Assembly: GCA_049644285.1 (NCBI GenBank)
Contig: JBARRP010000213.1
Coordinates: forward strand, 1 to 64,000
DNA length: 64,000 nucleotides
Direction: 5' to 3'
From: CAVRXT01 sp049644285
GTDB taxonomy: Bacteria; Acidobacteriota; Terriglobia; Acidiferrales; UBA7541
The number at the start of each line of letters is the position of its first letter. The stretch's first letter is position 1. The position numbers and the translations under genes were made by a program. This document shows, piece by piece, positions 16,862 to 25,539 of this stretch. Below the pieces are notes generated by a model that saw only the letters and a list, made by a program, of their open reading frames with translations, searched no databases and was not told the DNA's origin.

Positions 16862-19213
16862 TCATTTGCGAATTCCCGCGGCCGCGACGGGCACTGCAGC
16901 GGCGACCATCGGCAGGCGCACGACAAACGTGCAGCCTGCGCCGTCCGGATTGTTGTAACAGGACACTTCACCGTGATGCGCGCGCACGATGCCATAGCAG
17001 ATGCTAAGGCCAAGCCCGGTTCCCTTGCCGACTTCCTTGGTGGTGAAAAATGGCTCGAAGATTCGATCGGGGTGGGAAATGCCCGGCCCGTTATCGCGGA
17101 AGCGGACTTCAATACAGCCGTTGTTCCGCGAGCTTTCCACCTCGATGCGCCCGCGCCGCCGCGTCTCCTGAACCGCGTCAAAGGCGTTGTTCAGGATATT
17201 CAGGAAGACTTGCTGCAATTGATGGGCATCGCCAATCACGAGCGGCAAGCTCTCGTCGAGCCGCGCGATCACGTCGATGTCCTGATTCGAGAAATCGTAG
17301 GTGCGAAGCTTCAATGTCTGCTGCAGGATCAAATTGACCTGGACCGGCTCCCGCTGCGCCGGCATCTGCCGGGCGAAGCTCAGGAGGTTCTGCACGATCA
17401 CCTTGGTCCGCTGCGCTTCCTGCAGAATGACGCGGAGCTCCTCTTTCGCCGCATCCGGGAGGTCCGGGTTCTCGAGCAGAAGATCCGTAAACCCAAGAAT
17501 CGCCGCCAGAGGATTATTCACCTCGTGGGCGACGCCGGAAACGAGTTGGCCCACGGCCGCCATTTTTTCGGTGTGCATCAGCTTGGCCTGCAGATCGGCG
17601 GCGTCGGTGATGTCGGTCATTACCACGACAATGCTGTTGATGTTGGCCTGCTCATCCCGCATCGGGCACAGGCTCACCGAAAATTGACCGGCTCGGCCGT
17701 CGTCGCGGCGCAGGGGAACTTCGAGGTTATCCACCGGCGCACCGTTGAGCGCGCGGCCCAGGGCTTCCGCGAACAGCGGGCGCCCGGCGGAAGGAACAAG
17801 CTCGACCAAAGGGCGGCCCAGCAGGTTTTCCTCGCTGTAGCCGGCTTCCCAGCACCGCTGGTTGGCGTAGCTCACCAGCCCTGCCGTGTCGAGGACCAGA
17901 ATCATGCTCTGCGTGTTGTTCAGAATGTTTTTGTTGAAGTCGCGCTCTCGCTGCAGCTGGGCCTGGAACATCTTCTGTTCGGTGATATCAAGCATCAAGC
18001 CACGATACTGCACGACGTTCCCATGTGCATCGCGCACCGCGAGAAGATTCTGCAGTGTGTATACGATCGTTCCATCCTTCCGGCGAACGACTTCCTCGTG
18101 ATTGCGCAGGATGCCCTTCTTTTCGACTTCTTCGAGGCAGCTCCGGCGGCGGTCCGGTTGAAGACAGAGCTGGTCGAAGAGATTCACGCGCAGCAATTCC
18201 TCGTAGCTGTCGTAGCCGAGCATTCGCACGAGCGCTTGATTCACTTCCAGGAATCGGCCCTCGGGGGTGCAAAAGAATAGACCTTCCTGAATGTTGTCGA
18301 AAAGCTCGCGATATCGGCGCTCGAGCTCTTGCCGGTCGGTGATGTCCTTGAGCACGTGGATGGTGCGAGGCTCTTCTTCGGGGCCGCCGCGCAGACGAGA
18401 GGTCGAAACGAGATAAACCCGCTCCTGCGCGGTATGAATGTAATCTTCTTCAACGACGCTGCGGTTGCGGCAGAACGGGCAGGCGGAGGCGCTCGGGGCG
18501 CCGCCCAGCTCGCGGACCGCCTCGATTTCGCGGCCGATCAGACTGAACAGCGGCACGCCCAGGAACTCTGCAAGCGCGCGGTTAACCCGTAGAATCACGT
18601 TTTTCGCGTCGTGCACCACTATGAAGTCGGTGATGGCGTCAAAATCTTCGACCCACTGCTTTCGGGACTGCTCGATACGGGAAAATAGGCGCGCGTTCTC
18701 GAGCCCGACGGAGGCGTGGCTCGCCAACGCTTCTAGCAAATGCCGGTCGGTATCGGAAAGTTCTCCGTGAAGATCTGCGAGGCACAGCGTGCCCTGCAAA
18801 TCGTCTTCGCTGCTTGAGAGCGGGACGAGAACGATCTCGGACCAGCCAAGGGCTCCCGCGAGAGTGCGGCCCAGCAGTTTCGCCGCCGGCGCCTCCGTGA
18901 TCCCTCCCGAACGGCCGCTGCAGGCCGCGGCGCGTGTCAGCGCGGTCATCAGCCTTTGCTTGTGCGCAAGGCTCAGTTTCGCGCTTGCACCGACTAGGGA
19001 ATCTATCTCCCGCTCTTTGCCGCGCGCCAGGACAACCAGGCCGGCACGAGCGCCGAACAATTTGGCCGCGTGAGACGCGAACCTTCGGACAAACTCGATG
19101 GGGCCTAAGGAGGGCTTGAGTTCCCGGATGGAGGCAGAAAACTGCTCGAGTAACGTTTCGAAAGATCTTTCGAGACGATTCGGTACCTCGCGAATTTGGC
19201 TTCCAGCACGCAT
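16862..19213 (-). CDS. Soluble GAF-PAS sensor histidine kinase (NtrB-like)
   Basis: 783 residues with no membrane segment. The order is a GAF-like domain (~40-180), three PAS domains (~190-290, ~305-425, ~430-545; the conserved PAS-to-PAS linker ITDRQELERRYRELFDN is visible), HisKA with phospho-acceptor H563 (GVAHEVNNPLAAILG), and HATPase (NILNNAFDAV, DNGPGI, GKGTGLGLSI). The first PAS contains CPFC, a possible metal or redox site. It precedes the sigma-54 regulator on the same strand and is its likely kinase. It should sense an intracellular signal; the ligand is unknown. Confidence 0.93.
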   Translation of the reverse strand: MRAGSQIREVPNRLERSFETLLEQFSASIRELKPSLGPIEFVRRFASHAAKLFGARAGLVVLARGKEREIDSLVGASAKLSLAHKQRLMTALTRAAACSGRSGGITEAPAAKLLGRTLAGALGWSEIVLVPLSSSEDDLQGTLCLADLHGELSDTDRHLLEALASHASVGLENARLFSRIEQSRKQWVEDFDAITDFIVVHDAKNVILRVNRALAEFLGVPLFSLIGREIEAVRELGGAPSASACPFCRNRSVVEEDYIHTAQERVYLVSTSRLRGGPEEEPRTIHVLKDITDRQELERRYRELFDNIQEGLFFCTPEGRFLEVNQALVRMLGYDSYEELLRVNLFDQLCLQPDRRRSCLEEVEKKGILRNHEEVVRRKDGTIVYTLQNLLAVRDAHGNVVQYRGLMLDITEQKMFQAQLQRERDFNKNILNNTQSMILVLDTAGLVSYANQRCWEAGYSEENLLGRPLVELVPSAGRPLFAEALGRALNGAPVDNLEVPLRRDDGRAGQFSVSLCPMRDEQANINSIVVVMTDITDAADLQAKLMHTEKMAAVGQLVSGVAHEVNNPLAAILGFTDLLLENPDLPDAAKEELRVILQEAQRTKVIVQNLLSFARQMPAQREPVQVNLILQQTLKLRTYDFSNQDIDVIARLDESLPLVIGDAHQLQQVFLNILNNAFDAVQETRRRGRIEVESSRNNGCIEVRFRDNGPGISHPDRIFEPFFTTKEVGKGTGLGLSICYGIVRAHHGEVSCYNNPDGAGCTFVVRLPMVAAAVPVAAAGIRK

Positions 19214-19343
19214 GGAGAACTTGGGGCTTTGCGCGCGTCCCGCGGTATCAATCTCCCAATCACGTTAAGACGCCATCTCAATTTGAGTCAAGGAAACCCG
19301 CCGGGGCTAGTGTTGAATCGGGCAATCGAGACACTGGCTCATG

Positions 19344-19360
19344 TGTCGCAAGGTGAGACC
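19344..19360. promoter_or_regulatory. Candidate enhancer dyad
   Basis: TGTCGCAAGGTGAGACC, arms TGTCGCA/TGAGACC, a variant of the TGTCTCA-N3-TGAGACA dyad found near the other two sigma-54 promoters. It is ~184 bases upstream of the predicted start at 19536, and could also mediate autoregulation of the divergent kinase gene. Confidence 0.4.
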
Positions 19361-19508
19361 CGGAGACCGGATATACGGGGTAGTTGAGACAAAGCGCCCT
19401 TGGAACCTCTCTGCGAAAGTGGCGCCTCACCCAGCCTATCCACCAAAGAATCAGGCAATTGGCACTGCTTCGCGCGCCTTCCGAAACCATTCCCAAATGC
19501 TGACTGCA

Positions 19509-19525
19509 CTGGCATCGGCCTTGCA
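19509..19525 (+). promoter_or_regulatory. Candidate sigma-54 promoter of second chemosensory operon
   Basis: CTGGCATCGGCCTTGCA: GG at 19511-19512, ten bases, GC at 19523-19524; CTGGCA and TTGCA match the -24 and -12 boxes closely. The predicted start is near 19536, 33 bases before the TonB-C gene. Best match of the three sigma-54-like sites in this window. Confidence 0.6.
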
Positions 19526-19568
19526 TTTTCTTCATATCAGTTTTTCTCTCGGTGGAGGCGACGACTAT

Positions 19569-19922
19569 ATGTCATGGACATGGAGAACTTGGAGCATGGG
19601 GATGGCGTTGGTTCTCGCCGGGCTGCTTGGGATGCCGCCATGCGTGCATTCCCAGGACGCTGCCCAAGAGAAGCGCAAGGCGCGGTCGAAGGTAATGCCG
19701 GAATACCCGGCGTTAGCTAAGCAGATGAACGTTACCGGGAAAGTGAAGATTGAAGCGGTGATCACGCCCGACGGCCGAGTGATCAACACGCGCGTAATCG
19801 GCGGCAGCCCTTTGCTGGTGAACGCGGCTATCGACGCGCTCAAGAAATGGAAATTCGAGCCCGGGCCAAACGTAACTACTGAAACCTTGGAATTTGAATT
19901 CAAGGATCCTTCGAGCAACTAA
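19569..19922 (+). CDS. Small exported TonB C-terminal-domain protein
   Basis: 117 residues from the ATG at 19569 (GGTGGAGG upstream). A signal peptide is evident (MALVLAGLLGMPPCVHSQ, cleavage probably after HSQ), followed almost directly by a TonB-C domain (PEYPALAKQMNVTGKVKIEAVITPDGRV, AAIDALKKWKFEPG). There is no Pro-rich spacer and no retained membrane anchor, so it is unlikely to act as a classical energy transducer; it may bind peptidoglycan or an outer-membrane partner in the periplasm. It leads the second chemosensory operon, directly downstream of the sigma-54-type promoter, which is an unusual position. Confidence 0.8.
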   Translation: MSWTWRTWSMGMALVLAGLLGMPPCVHSQDAAQEKRKARSKVMPEYPALAKQMNVTGKVKIEAVITPDGRVINTRVIGGSPLLVNAAIDALKKWKFEPGPNVTTETLEFEFKDPSSN

Positions 19923-19979
19923 GCGTCAAGCGGAACGGCAGAGGTTCGTCGCTCGCTCGGGGTGTGGAGGGGATTTGCG

Positions 19980-21983
19980 ATGACGATTGGGAAGAAGCTC
20001 TACTTTGGATTCGGCGCCATCCTGGCGCTCATGCTGCTGCTCTACGGAATCAGCGCCCTCACCATTCTGCGCGAGCACGGAGCAAGAGCCAATGCGGCCG
20101 CGACTCTGACCGATGTGCAGACTCTCGAAAGTCTGCGCTTCCAGATGATGCAGAACCGGCTGTTCCTCCGAAATTACCTGCTCAGCGGCGACCTGCGGGA
20201 CGAAGACAAGCTAAACAAAGGGTTCACTGAGCTGGAACAGCTCGTTCAACAAGGGCAAGCCAAGTCGGAAGAAGAAGTCCTCCGCAAGACACTCAGCCAG
20301 GTCGAAGAATCCGAAAAGAATTGGATTGAAAACTTTGCCAAGCCGCTGATGGCCAAGAGGCACCAGGTGGACTCGGGCGATGCGACCGTCTCCGATCTTC
20401 AGATTTTCTATCTTCAGCACGATCCGGCTTCGGAGGTGTCCAAATCCACTTCCATGCTGGATGATGCCAGCCGGACCATTCGCAAGAACCTGGATGATTC
20501 AAACAGCTCGGCCGCATCCGCAACAACGATCAGCACCACCCTCAGCTCGGTGGGCACCCTCCTGGCGATTGGCTTGGGACTTGTGATCGCCTATTACACC
20601 GCCAAATCCATCACCAACCCGCTGCAGCATCTGATCTCGGTTTTCCGAGAAATAGGCGAAACCGGTAACCTGGACCAATCCATTGAGATTCGCCGCGGCG
20701 ATGAAGTCGGGCTCCTCGCGGACAACTTCAACAAGATGATGGCGCACTTGAAGGAGATGGCTGCCGTTTCCGCCGCCATTGCGGAAGGCAATCTGAACGT
20801 CACTCTCCAGCCTCGGTCGCAGCATGACACGATGGCCAACGCCTTCATGCGAATGACGGACGGACTGCACGAACTCGTGCGGCAGGTCCGCGACAGCGCC
20901 TCACAGGTGGCCAGCGGCTCGAGCCAGATGGCCAGCTCGTCCGACGAATCCGCGAAAGTGAGCGTCCAGGCCGCTTCCGCCATCGACGAAGTGACGAGCA
21001 CGATGCACGAAATGAGCATCAACGTGCAAAACGTCGTCAAGAACACGCAGATGCAGGCCTCGAGCGTCTCGGAGACTTCCGCGTCGATCGATCAAATGGT
21101 CGCTTCCATCCAGCGCGTGGCGGATACCTCGAAGATCCTGCTGGACATCTGCCAGCGCTCCCGTGAGGAAGTCGAAGCCGGCATCACCACGATGGACAAG
21201 ACAACCGACGGCTTGAACCGCACCAGTGCTGCGATTCAGGCTTCGGCAGAGATCATCAGTATCCTCGGACGGCGCGCCGATGACATCGGCAAGATCATCG
21301 AAGTGATCGACGACCTCGCCGAGCAGACGAACCTGCTGGCCCTGAATGCCGCCATCGAAGCGGCACGCGCCGGCGAGCACGGACTCGGATTCGCCGTCGT
21401 GGCCGAGGAAGTCCGCAAGCTGGCGGAGAAATCCACGCAGTCGACGAAAGAAATTTCCGATCTCATCCAGGGCATCCAGAAAGAAGCGCGGGAGGCCGTC
21501 GAGAACATGGAGAAGAGCACCTCCATGGTTCAGGAAGGGCTGTTGCTCGGCAATGACTTGAACACGGCGCTCGGCAAGATCTCGAACGTGGTGACCGAAG
21601 TCTATAAGTTCGCCCAGGAGATCGGAGGGGCCACCACCGAGCAATCGCACGGCTCTTCGCAGATAGCCAAGGCAACTTCGCGCCTCACCGAAATCACCCA
21701 GGAAATCAACTCGTCTGTGGAGGAGCAGGCCTCCGGCGCCCAAGCAGTCGTTCGTGCGATGGAGAAGATGCGTGAACTCGTGCAGCAATCCACTTCGAGT
21801 TCGACCGAGCTGGCGGCCGCTGCCGAGCAGATGTCGAAGCTCTCACGCGTGCTGCTGGATTCGATGGATCGCTTCATCCTGGATAAAACGCGAGGCGACG
21901 GGTTCCATTCGCCTTCGCGGCGGCACGCACCTGCTTCCGGACGTGTCGCCGCCGATCGCTACGCCGAGGTGACGCGGTCCTGA
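19980..21983 (+). CDS. Methyl-accepting chemotaxis protein with periplasmic helical-bundle sensor
   Basis: 667 residues from the ATG at 19980 (GGAGGGG upstream); a GTG six codons earlier is less likely. TM1 at ~8-30, a ~155-residue helical periplasmic domain of CHASE3/four-helix-bundle type, TM2 at ~190-212, a HAMP domain, a second HAMP-like segment (AEGNLNVTLQPRSQHDTMANAF), then the signalling domain with tip EQTNLLALNAAIEAARAGE. It feeds the CheA of the same operon. The C-terminal tail is basic and lacks a CheR-binding pentapeptide. Confidence 0.93.
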   Translation: MTIGKKLYFGFGAILALMLLLYGISALTILREHGARANAAATLTDVQTLESLRFQMMQNRLFLRNYLLSGDLRDEDKLNKGFTELEQLVQQGQAKSEEEVLRKTLSQVEESEKNWIENFAKPLMAKRHQVDSGDATVSDLQIFYLQHDPASEVSKSTSMLDDASRTIRKNLDDSNSSAASATTISTTLSSVGTLLAIGLGLVIAYYTAKSITNPLQHLISVFREIGETGNLDQSIEIRRGDEVGLLADNFNKMMAHLKEMAAVSAAIAEGNLNVTLQPRSQHDTMANAFMRMTDGLHELVRQVRDSASQVASGSSQMASSSDESAKVSVQAASAIDEVTSTMHEMSINVQNVVKNTQMQASSVSETSASIDQMVASIQRVADTSKILLDICQRSREEVEAGITTMDKTTDGLNRTSAAIQASAEIISILGRRADDIGKIIEVIDDLAEQTNLLALNAAIEAARAGEHGLGFAVVAEEVRKLAEKSTQSTKEISDLIQGIQKEAREAVENMEKSTSMVQEGLLLGNDLNTALGKISNVVTEVYKFAQEIGGATTEQSHGSSQIAKATSRLTEITQEINSSVEEQASGAQAVVRAMEKMRELVQQSTSSSTELAAAAEQMSKLSRVLLDSMDRFILDKTRGDGFHSPSRRHAPASGRVAADRYAEVTRS

Positions 21984-22001
21984 ACGTCGCGGAGAGGGCG
22001 C

Positions 22002-22502
22002 ATGGATAAGGATCTCCAGCTCGTCGGTCTTCGAATCGGAAGGGAAACGTTCGGACTTCCGATCTCGATGGTCCGCGAAATTGTGCGTGTGCCTGAGATA
22101 ACTGCGGTCCCCAACGCGCCTGACTACATCGAAGGCGTCATCAACCTCCGCGGCCGGATTATCCCAGTTGTCGATTTGCGAAAGCGTTTCGGCGAAACGG
22201 ATATCACACTGAACAAGAAGAATCGGATTGTCGTGGTCGAAATGGCCGACCGGCTCGTGGGATTGATCGTTCATGCAGCCTCGGAGGTTCTGAAGATCCC
22301 GCCCTCCGAGATCGAAGCACCGCACAACTTATTCCAAGAAGGCGAGCTGGATTACGTGACTGGGGTGGGGAAACTGAAGGGTCGGCTGGTTATTCTGCTT
22401 GATCTCCACAAGGTCTTGAGGCGCGGCGAACTGCGGCGTCTCGACGAGGTGGCCGACGTAATGGCGGCGGTCCCGGCCGGCGGAGTGACACCCGGGCGCT
22501 GA
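22002..22502 (+). CDS. cheW: CheW coupling protein
   Basis: 166 residues with a canonical CheW domain: LVGLRIGRETFGLPISMVREIVR, YIEGVINLRGRIIPVVDLRKRF, VGKLKGRLVILLDL. It follows the receptor gene by 18 nt and precedes cheR by 32 nt in one plus-strand operon. It links the operon's receptor to CheA. A ~25-residue tail follows the domain. Confidence 0.93.
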   Translation: MDKDLQLVGLRIGRETFGLPISMVREIVRVPEITAVPNAPDYIEGVINLRGRIIPVVDLRKRFGETDITLNKKNRIVVVEMADRLVGLIVHAASEVLKIPPSEIEAPHNLFQEGELDYVTGVGKLKGRLVILLDLHKVLRRGELRRLDEVADVMAAVPAGGVTPGR

Positions 22503-22534
22503 CGAGAATCCCGGAGAGATGACGACTAACGAAA

Positions 22535-23440
22535 ATGTCCACACTTGCAACGCAGATCCCGCTTACCGACGCCGAACTCAAACTTCTGCAAACTCTTGTG
22601 TATCAAGAGTGCGGCATGTATTTCGACGAACGCCGCACGCACTTCCTGCGTGACCGCCTGCAGCGCCGTCTGAAGACCTGTCAGATTGATTCCTTCTACA
22701 GCTACTACCGATTGCTGACCAGCAGTGAAGGCAAGAAAGAATTGGCGGCGCTGGTCGAGAACCTGACCGTCAACGAGACAAGTTTCTTCCGGATCAAGCC
22801 TCAGCTCGAGCTATTCCAGAAGAGAGTCCTCGAGGACCTCCTGCATCGCAAACAGGAGCGCCGCGATTGGTCCCTGCGGGTGTGGAGCGCCGGCTGCTCC
22901 ACCGGACAAGAGCCCTACACTCTTGCGGTCATGATCTGCGACGCGTTGGCTTACTACTATCTGCGCAATCCGCTGCCCTTTGAAATGCCCACGCCCAAGC
23001 CTCTGATCCCGCCGCCGTGGAAGGTGGAGATCTTAGCTTCCGACATCAGCTATTCGGCGCTCCTCACTGCGGGCCAAGGCATCTACTCCGAAAGCCAGAT
23101 GGAGCCCGTCGAATACACCTGCCGGCTCCGCTATTTCGATCGCGCGAGCGATAAGTACATCGTGAAGCCGGCGCTGAAGAGCCTGGTCCAATTCGACTTC
23201 CATAATCTGAAGACGGAGTATCTGCCGCAGCGCAACGACATCATCTTCTGCCGCAACGTAATGATCTACTTCGATGAGGCCGAGCAAAAACGCATGATCG
23301 AAAAGTTTTACCGCTGTCTGAATCCGGAAGGCTATCTCTTCGTCGGCCACGCTGAAAGCCTCTTCGGCCTGACAACGAAGTTCCGCATGATTCACGACAA
23401 CAACGCGACGGTTTACCAGCGGATCGAGGGGCCAGCGTGA
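22535..23440 (+). CDS. cheR: Chemoreceptor methyltransferase CheR
   Basis: 301 residues. N-terminal helical domain (LTDAELKLLQTLVYQECGMYFD) followed by the SAM-binding domain: AGCSTGQEPYT, ILASDIS, IFCRNVMIYF. A ~20-residue insertion (PFEMPTPKPLIPPPWK) between the SAM motif and the next strand is absent from the other CheR here. Its stop overlaps the cheA GTG start as GTGA. Confidence 0.94.
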   Translation: MSTLATQIPLTDAELKLLQTLVYQECGMYFDERRTHFLRDRLQRRLKTCQIDSFYSYYRLLTSSEGKKELAALVENLTVNETSFFRIKPQLELFQKRVLEDLLHRKQERRDWSLRVWSAGCSTGQEPYTLAVMICDALAYYYLRNPLPFEMPTPKPLIPPPWKVEILASDISYSALLTAGQGIYSESQMEPVEYTCRLRYFDRASDKYIVKPALKSLVQFDFHNLKTEYLPQRNDIIFCRNVMIYFDEAEQKRMIEKFYRCLNPEGYLFVGHAESLFGLTTKFRMIHDNNATVYQRIEGPA

Positions 23441-25539
23441 ACTTTTTCTCCGACGAACGCGCCGCCGAGCTTCGCGAGATTTTCTTCGAAAGCGCCGAGG
23501 AGCTCCTCCAAGCCATGAACGATTCCGGCATGGCGCTCGAGGAACGCCCGGACGACAAAGAAAGCATCCGACGGGTGCGTCGGGCAGTTCACACCCTAAA
23601 GGGAGATTCGGCCGCCTGCGGCTTTCGCGAGCTGAGCGAGCTCGCACATGAGCTCGAGGATGTCCTTACCCCGGAATTGGTGGCTTCGAAGAGCGGCGCG
23701 CTCGCGGAAGTGGTTCTCACCGCCGCCGACACATTTCACGCCATGCTCGCCGCGTATCGCGGCAACATGCAGCCGCCCGCCGGAGGCGCACTTCGCGAAC
23801 ACATCCATCGCCTCTTGAACAAGCCGGCTTCAGACGCACAGTCCGCAAAGCCCGAGGCGCTCTTCGAATGGACGGAGTACGAGCGGCTGATGATCGCCGA
23901 AGCCATTGGCCGGAAGGAAACAGTCTATTACATCGCGGTGCGCCTTAACCCGGACAATCAGATGCCGGCGCCGGCCGTCCAACTTGTGCGTCAGGCCCTC
24001 TCGGCGGCGGGCAAGATTCTGGCCATGCGGCCTGAAGATGGCGTCCTGATAAAGGAGTTGTGGCAGGTCGAAGCGGCCCTTTCCAGTACGCATGCCCCGG
24101 AGTGGATTAAAAAGAAGTGCCACATCCCTTCGGTGGTGACGGGAGTCGTCGTCGAGATAGCCCAGGAACCGGAAGACGGGCATCGCGATTTGCTGGATAT
24201 CTTGCTCGAATCAGAAGCCGCTGCCGCATCCGCAGTCGTGCATGGCCCAGCAGAAGCGGCGCCTGGGGCTGAAGAAGGCGAAGGATTTGCCGGAACGAAG
24301 AGCCACGCCGGAGGCGCGGCGGCCGCACTCGCGGAAAATACGTTGCGGGTTGATACCACTCGGATTGACACGGTGATGAACTTGGTGGGTGAGCTCATCA
24401 TCGGGAAATCGATGCTGCACCGCACGATCGATGAATTCCAACGCCGATATGCCAAGGATCCTCTACGCGGGAAGTTCGCCGACGCGCTGGCGTTCCAATC
24501 GCGTGTGCTGGGGGATTTGCAGAAATCGGTGATGAAGATTCGCATGGTGCCGGTAGAGCAGCTCTTCCGGCGTTTCCCTCGCATCGTCCGCGATGTCGCC
24601 AAGCAACGGAACAAGGAAATTGTCATCGAAATCGCGGGACAGAACACCGATCTCGACAAGAGCATCCTCGACGCGCTTGCGGAGCCTCTCGCGCATCTCG
24701 TGCGCAACGCGGCCGACCACGGCATCGAGCCCACCCCGGAGCGAGTGGCGGCAGGCAAGCCTGCCCGCGGCACAATCAAGCTGAACGCCTACCACCAGGG
24801 CAATCAGGTGGTGATCGAAGTTTCGGATGACGGCCACGGGCTCGATCGTGAAAAAATTGTTCGCCGGGCAATCGAGCGCGGCATCGTCAGCGCGGAGGAA
24901 GCGAAGCACCTGAATGAAACGGAAGCGCTGCATCTGATCTTCAAGCCGGGATTAAGCACCGCCGATGAGGTCACCGAGATTTCCGGGCGCGGCGTGGGTA
25001 TGGATGTCGTGCACACGGTGCTCGAGAAACTGAAAGGCTCGATCACCCTCGAGAGTGAGCCCGGAAAAGGCGCAACGTTTCTCCTGATGGTGCCACTGAC
25101 CCTCGCGAGCATCCAGGCGCTCCTATTCCGGGTAGGCGGCCGGCTCTACGCAGTCCCGCTCGCATCGGTCGTGGAAATTACGCGAGTCACTGAACCGGAG
25201 ATTCATCGTGTGGACCAACGAGAGGTGCTTCGCCTGCGCAACCAGATCCTGACGCTGGTCCGTCTCGATCGCCTGGGAACTGGCCAGCCAGCGGATCCGA
25301 GCGGCAAGAAGCAATATGTCGTTGTGATTGCTCAGGGCAGCCGGAAGTTCGGGCTGATAGTGGATAGCTTGATGGGCGAAGAGGAACTGGTCATTAAGGC
25401 GCTCGAAGACCAGCTCGTGGCGTCCGAACTCGTGAGTGGCGCTTCGATTCTGGGCGACGGGACGGTGGTGTTGATTCTAAACGTGGCCGCGTTGGTCACG
25501 CGGCTTGGGCGACTCCAGCCCCTGGGAGCCATCGCATGA
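23437..25539 (+). CDS. cheA: Chemosensory histidine kinase CheA
   Basis: 700 residues from GTG at 23437, which overlaps the cheR stop. HPt with H52 (AVHTLKGDS), a central ~100-residue P2-like region (~145-235), an Ala/Glu linker, dimerisation helices (DTVMNLVGELIIGKSML), HATPase (HLVRNAADHGIE, DDGHGLD, GRGVGMDVV) and a C-terminal CheW-like P5 domain (RLYAVPLASVVEI, QILTLVRLDRL). There is no C-terminal receiver, unlike the other CheA. All kinase motifs are intact. It autophosphorylates and passes phosphate to the downstream CheB and CheY. Confidence 0.95.
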   Translation: MNFFSDERAAELREIFFESAEELLQAMNDSGMALEERPDDKESIRRVRRAVHTLKGDSAACGFRELSELAHELEDVLTPELVASKSGALAEVVLTAADTFHAMLAAYRGNMQPPAGGALREHIHRLLNKPASDAQSAKPEALFEWTEYERLMIAEAIGRKETVYYIAVRLNPDNQMPAPAVQLVRQALSAAGKILAMRPEDGVLIKELWQVEAALSSTHAPEWIKKKCHIPSVVTGVVVEIAQEPEDGHRDLLDILLESEAAAASAVVHGPAEAAPGAEEGEGFAGTKSHAGGAAAALAENTLRVDTTRIDTVMNLVGELIIGKSMLHRTIDEFQRRYAKDPLRGKFADALAFQSRVLGDLQKSVMKIRMVPVEQLFRRFPRIVRDVAKQRNKEIVIEIAGQNTDLDKSILDALAEPLAHLVRNAADHGIEPTPERVAAGKPARGTIKLNAYHQGNQVVIEVSDDGHGLDREKIVRRAIERGIVSAEEAKHLNETEALHLIFKPGLSTADEVTEISGRGVGMDVVHTVLEKLKGSITLESEPGKGATFLLMVPLTLASIQALLFRVGGRLYAVPLASVVEITRVTEPEIHRVDQREVLRLRNQILTLVRLDRLGTGQPADPSGKKQYVVVIAQGSRKFGLIVDSLMGEEELVIKALEDQLVASELVSGASILGDGTVVLILNVAALVTRLGRLQPLGAIA

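Larger units (their letters stand above)
19214..19568. other. Divergent control region between sensor kinase and second chemosensory operon
   Basis: 355 bases without a gene. It contains a dyad at 19344-19360, a half-site TGAGACA at 19385-19391, another GAGACA at 19328-19333, and a near-consensus plus-strand sigma-54 promoter at 19509-19525. On the minus strand TTGACT (19291-19286) could be a -35 element for the kinase gene, but no good -10 follows. CTCAATTTGAG at 19277-19287 is a further small palindrome. Confidence 0.5.

Noticed and set aside
19455..19475. TTGGCACTGCTTCGCGC as a second sigma-54 promoter before the TonB-C gene
   Set aside because: GG to GC is eleven bases rather than ten, and the -12 box is poor; the site at 19509-19525 is much better.
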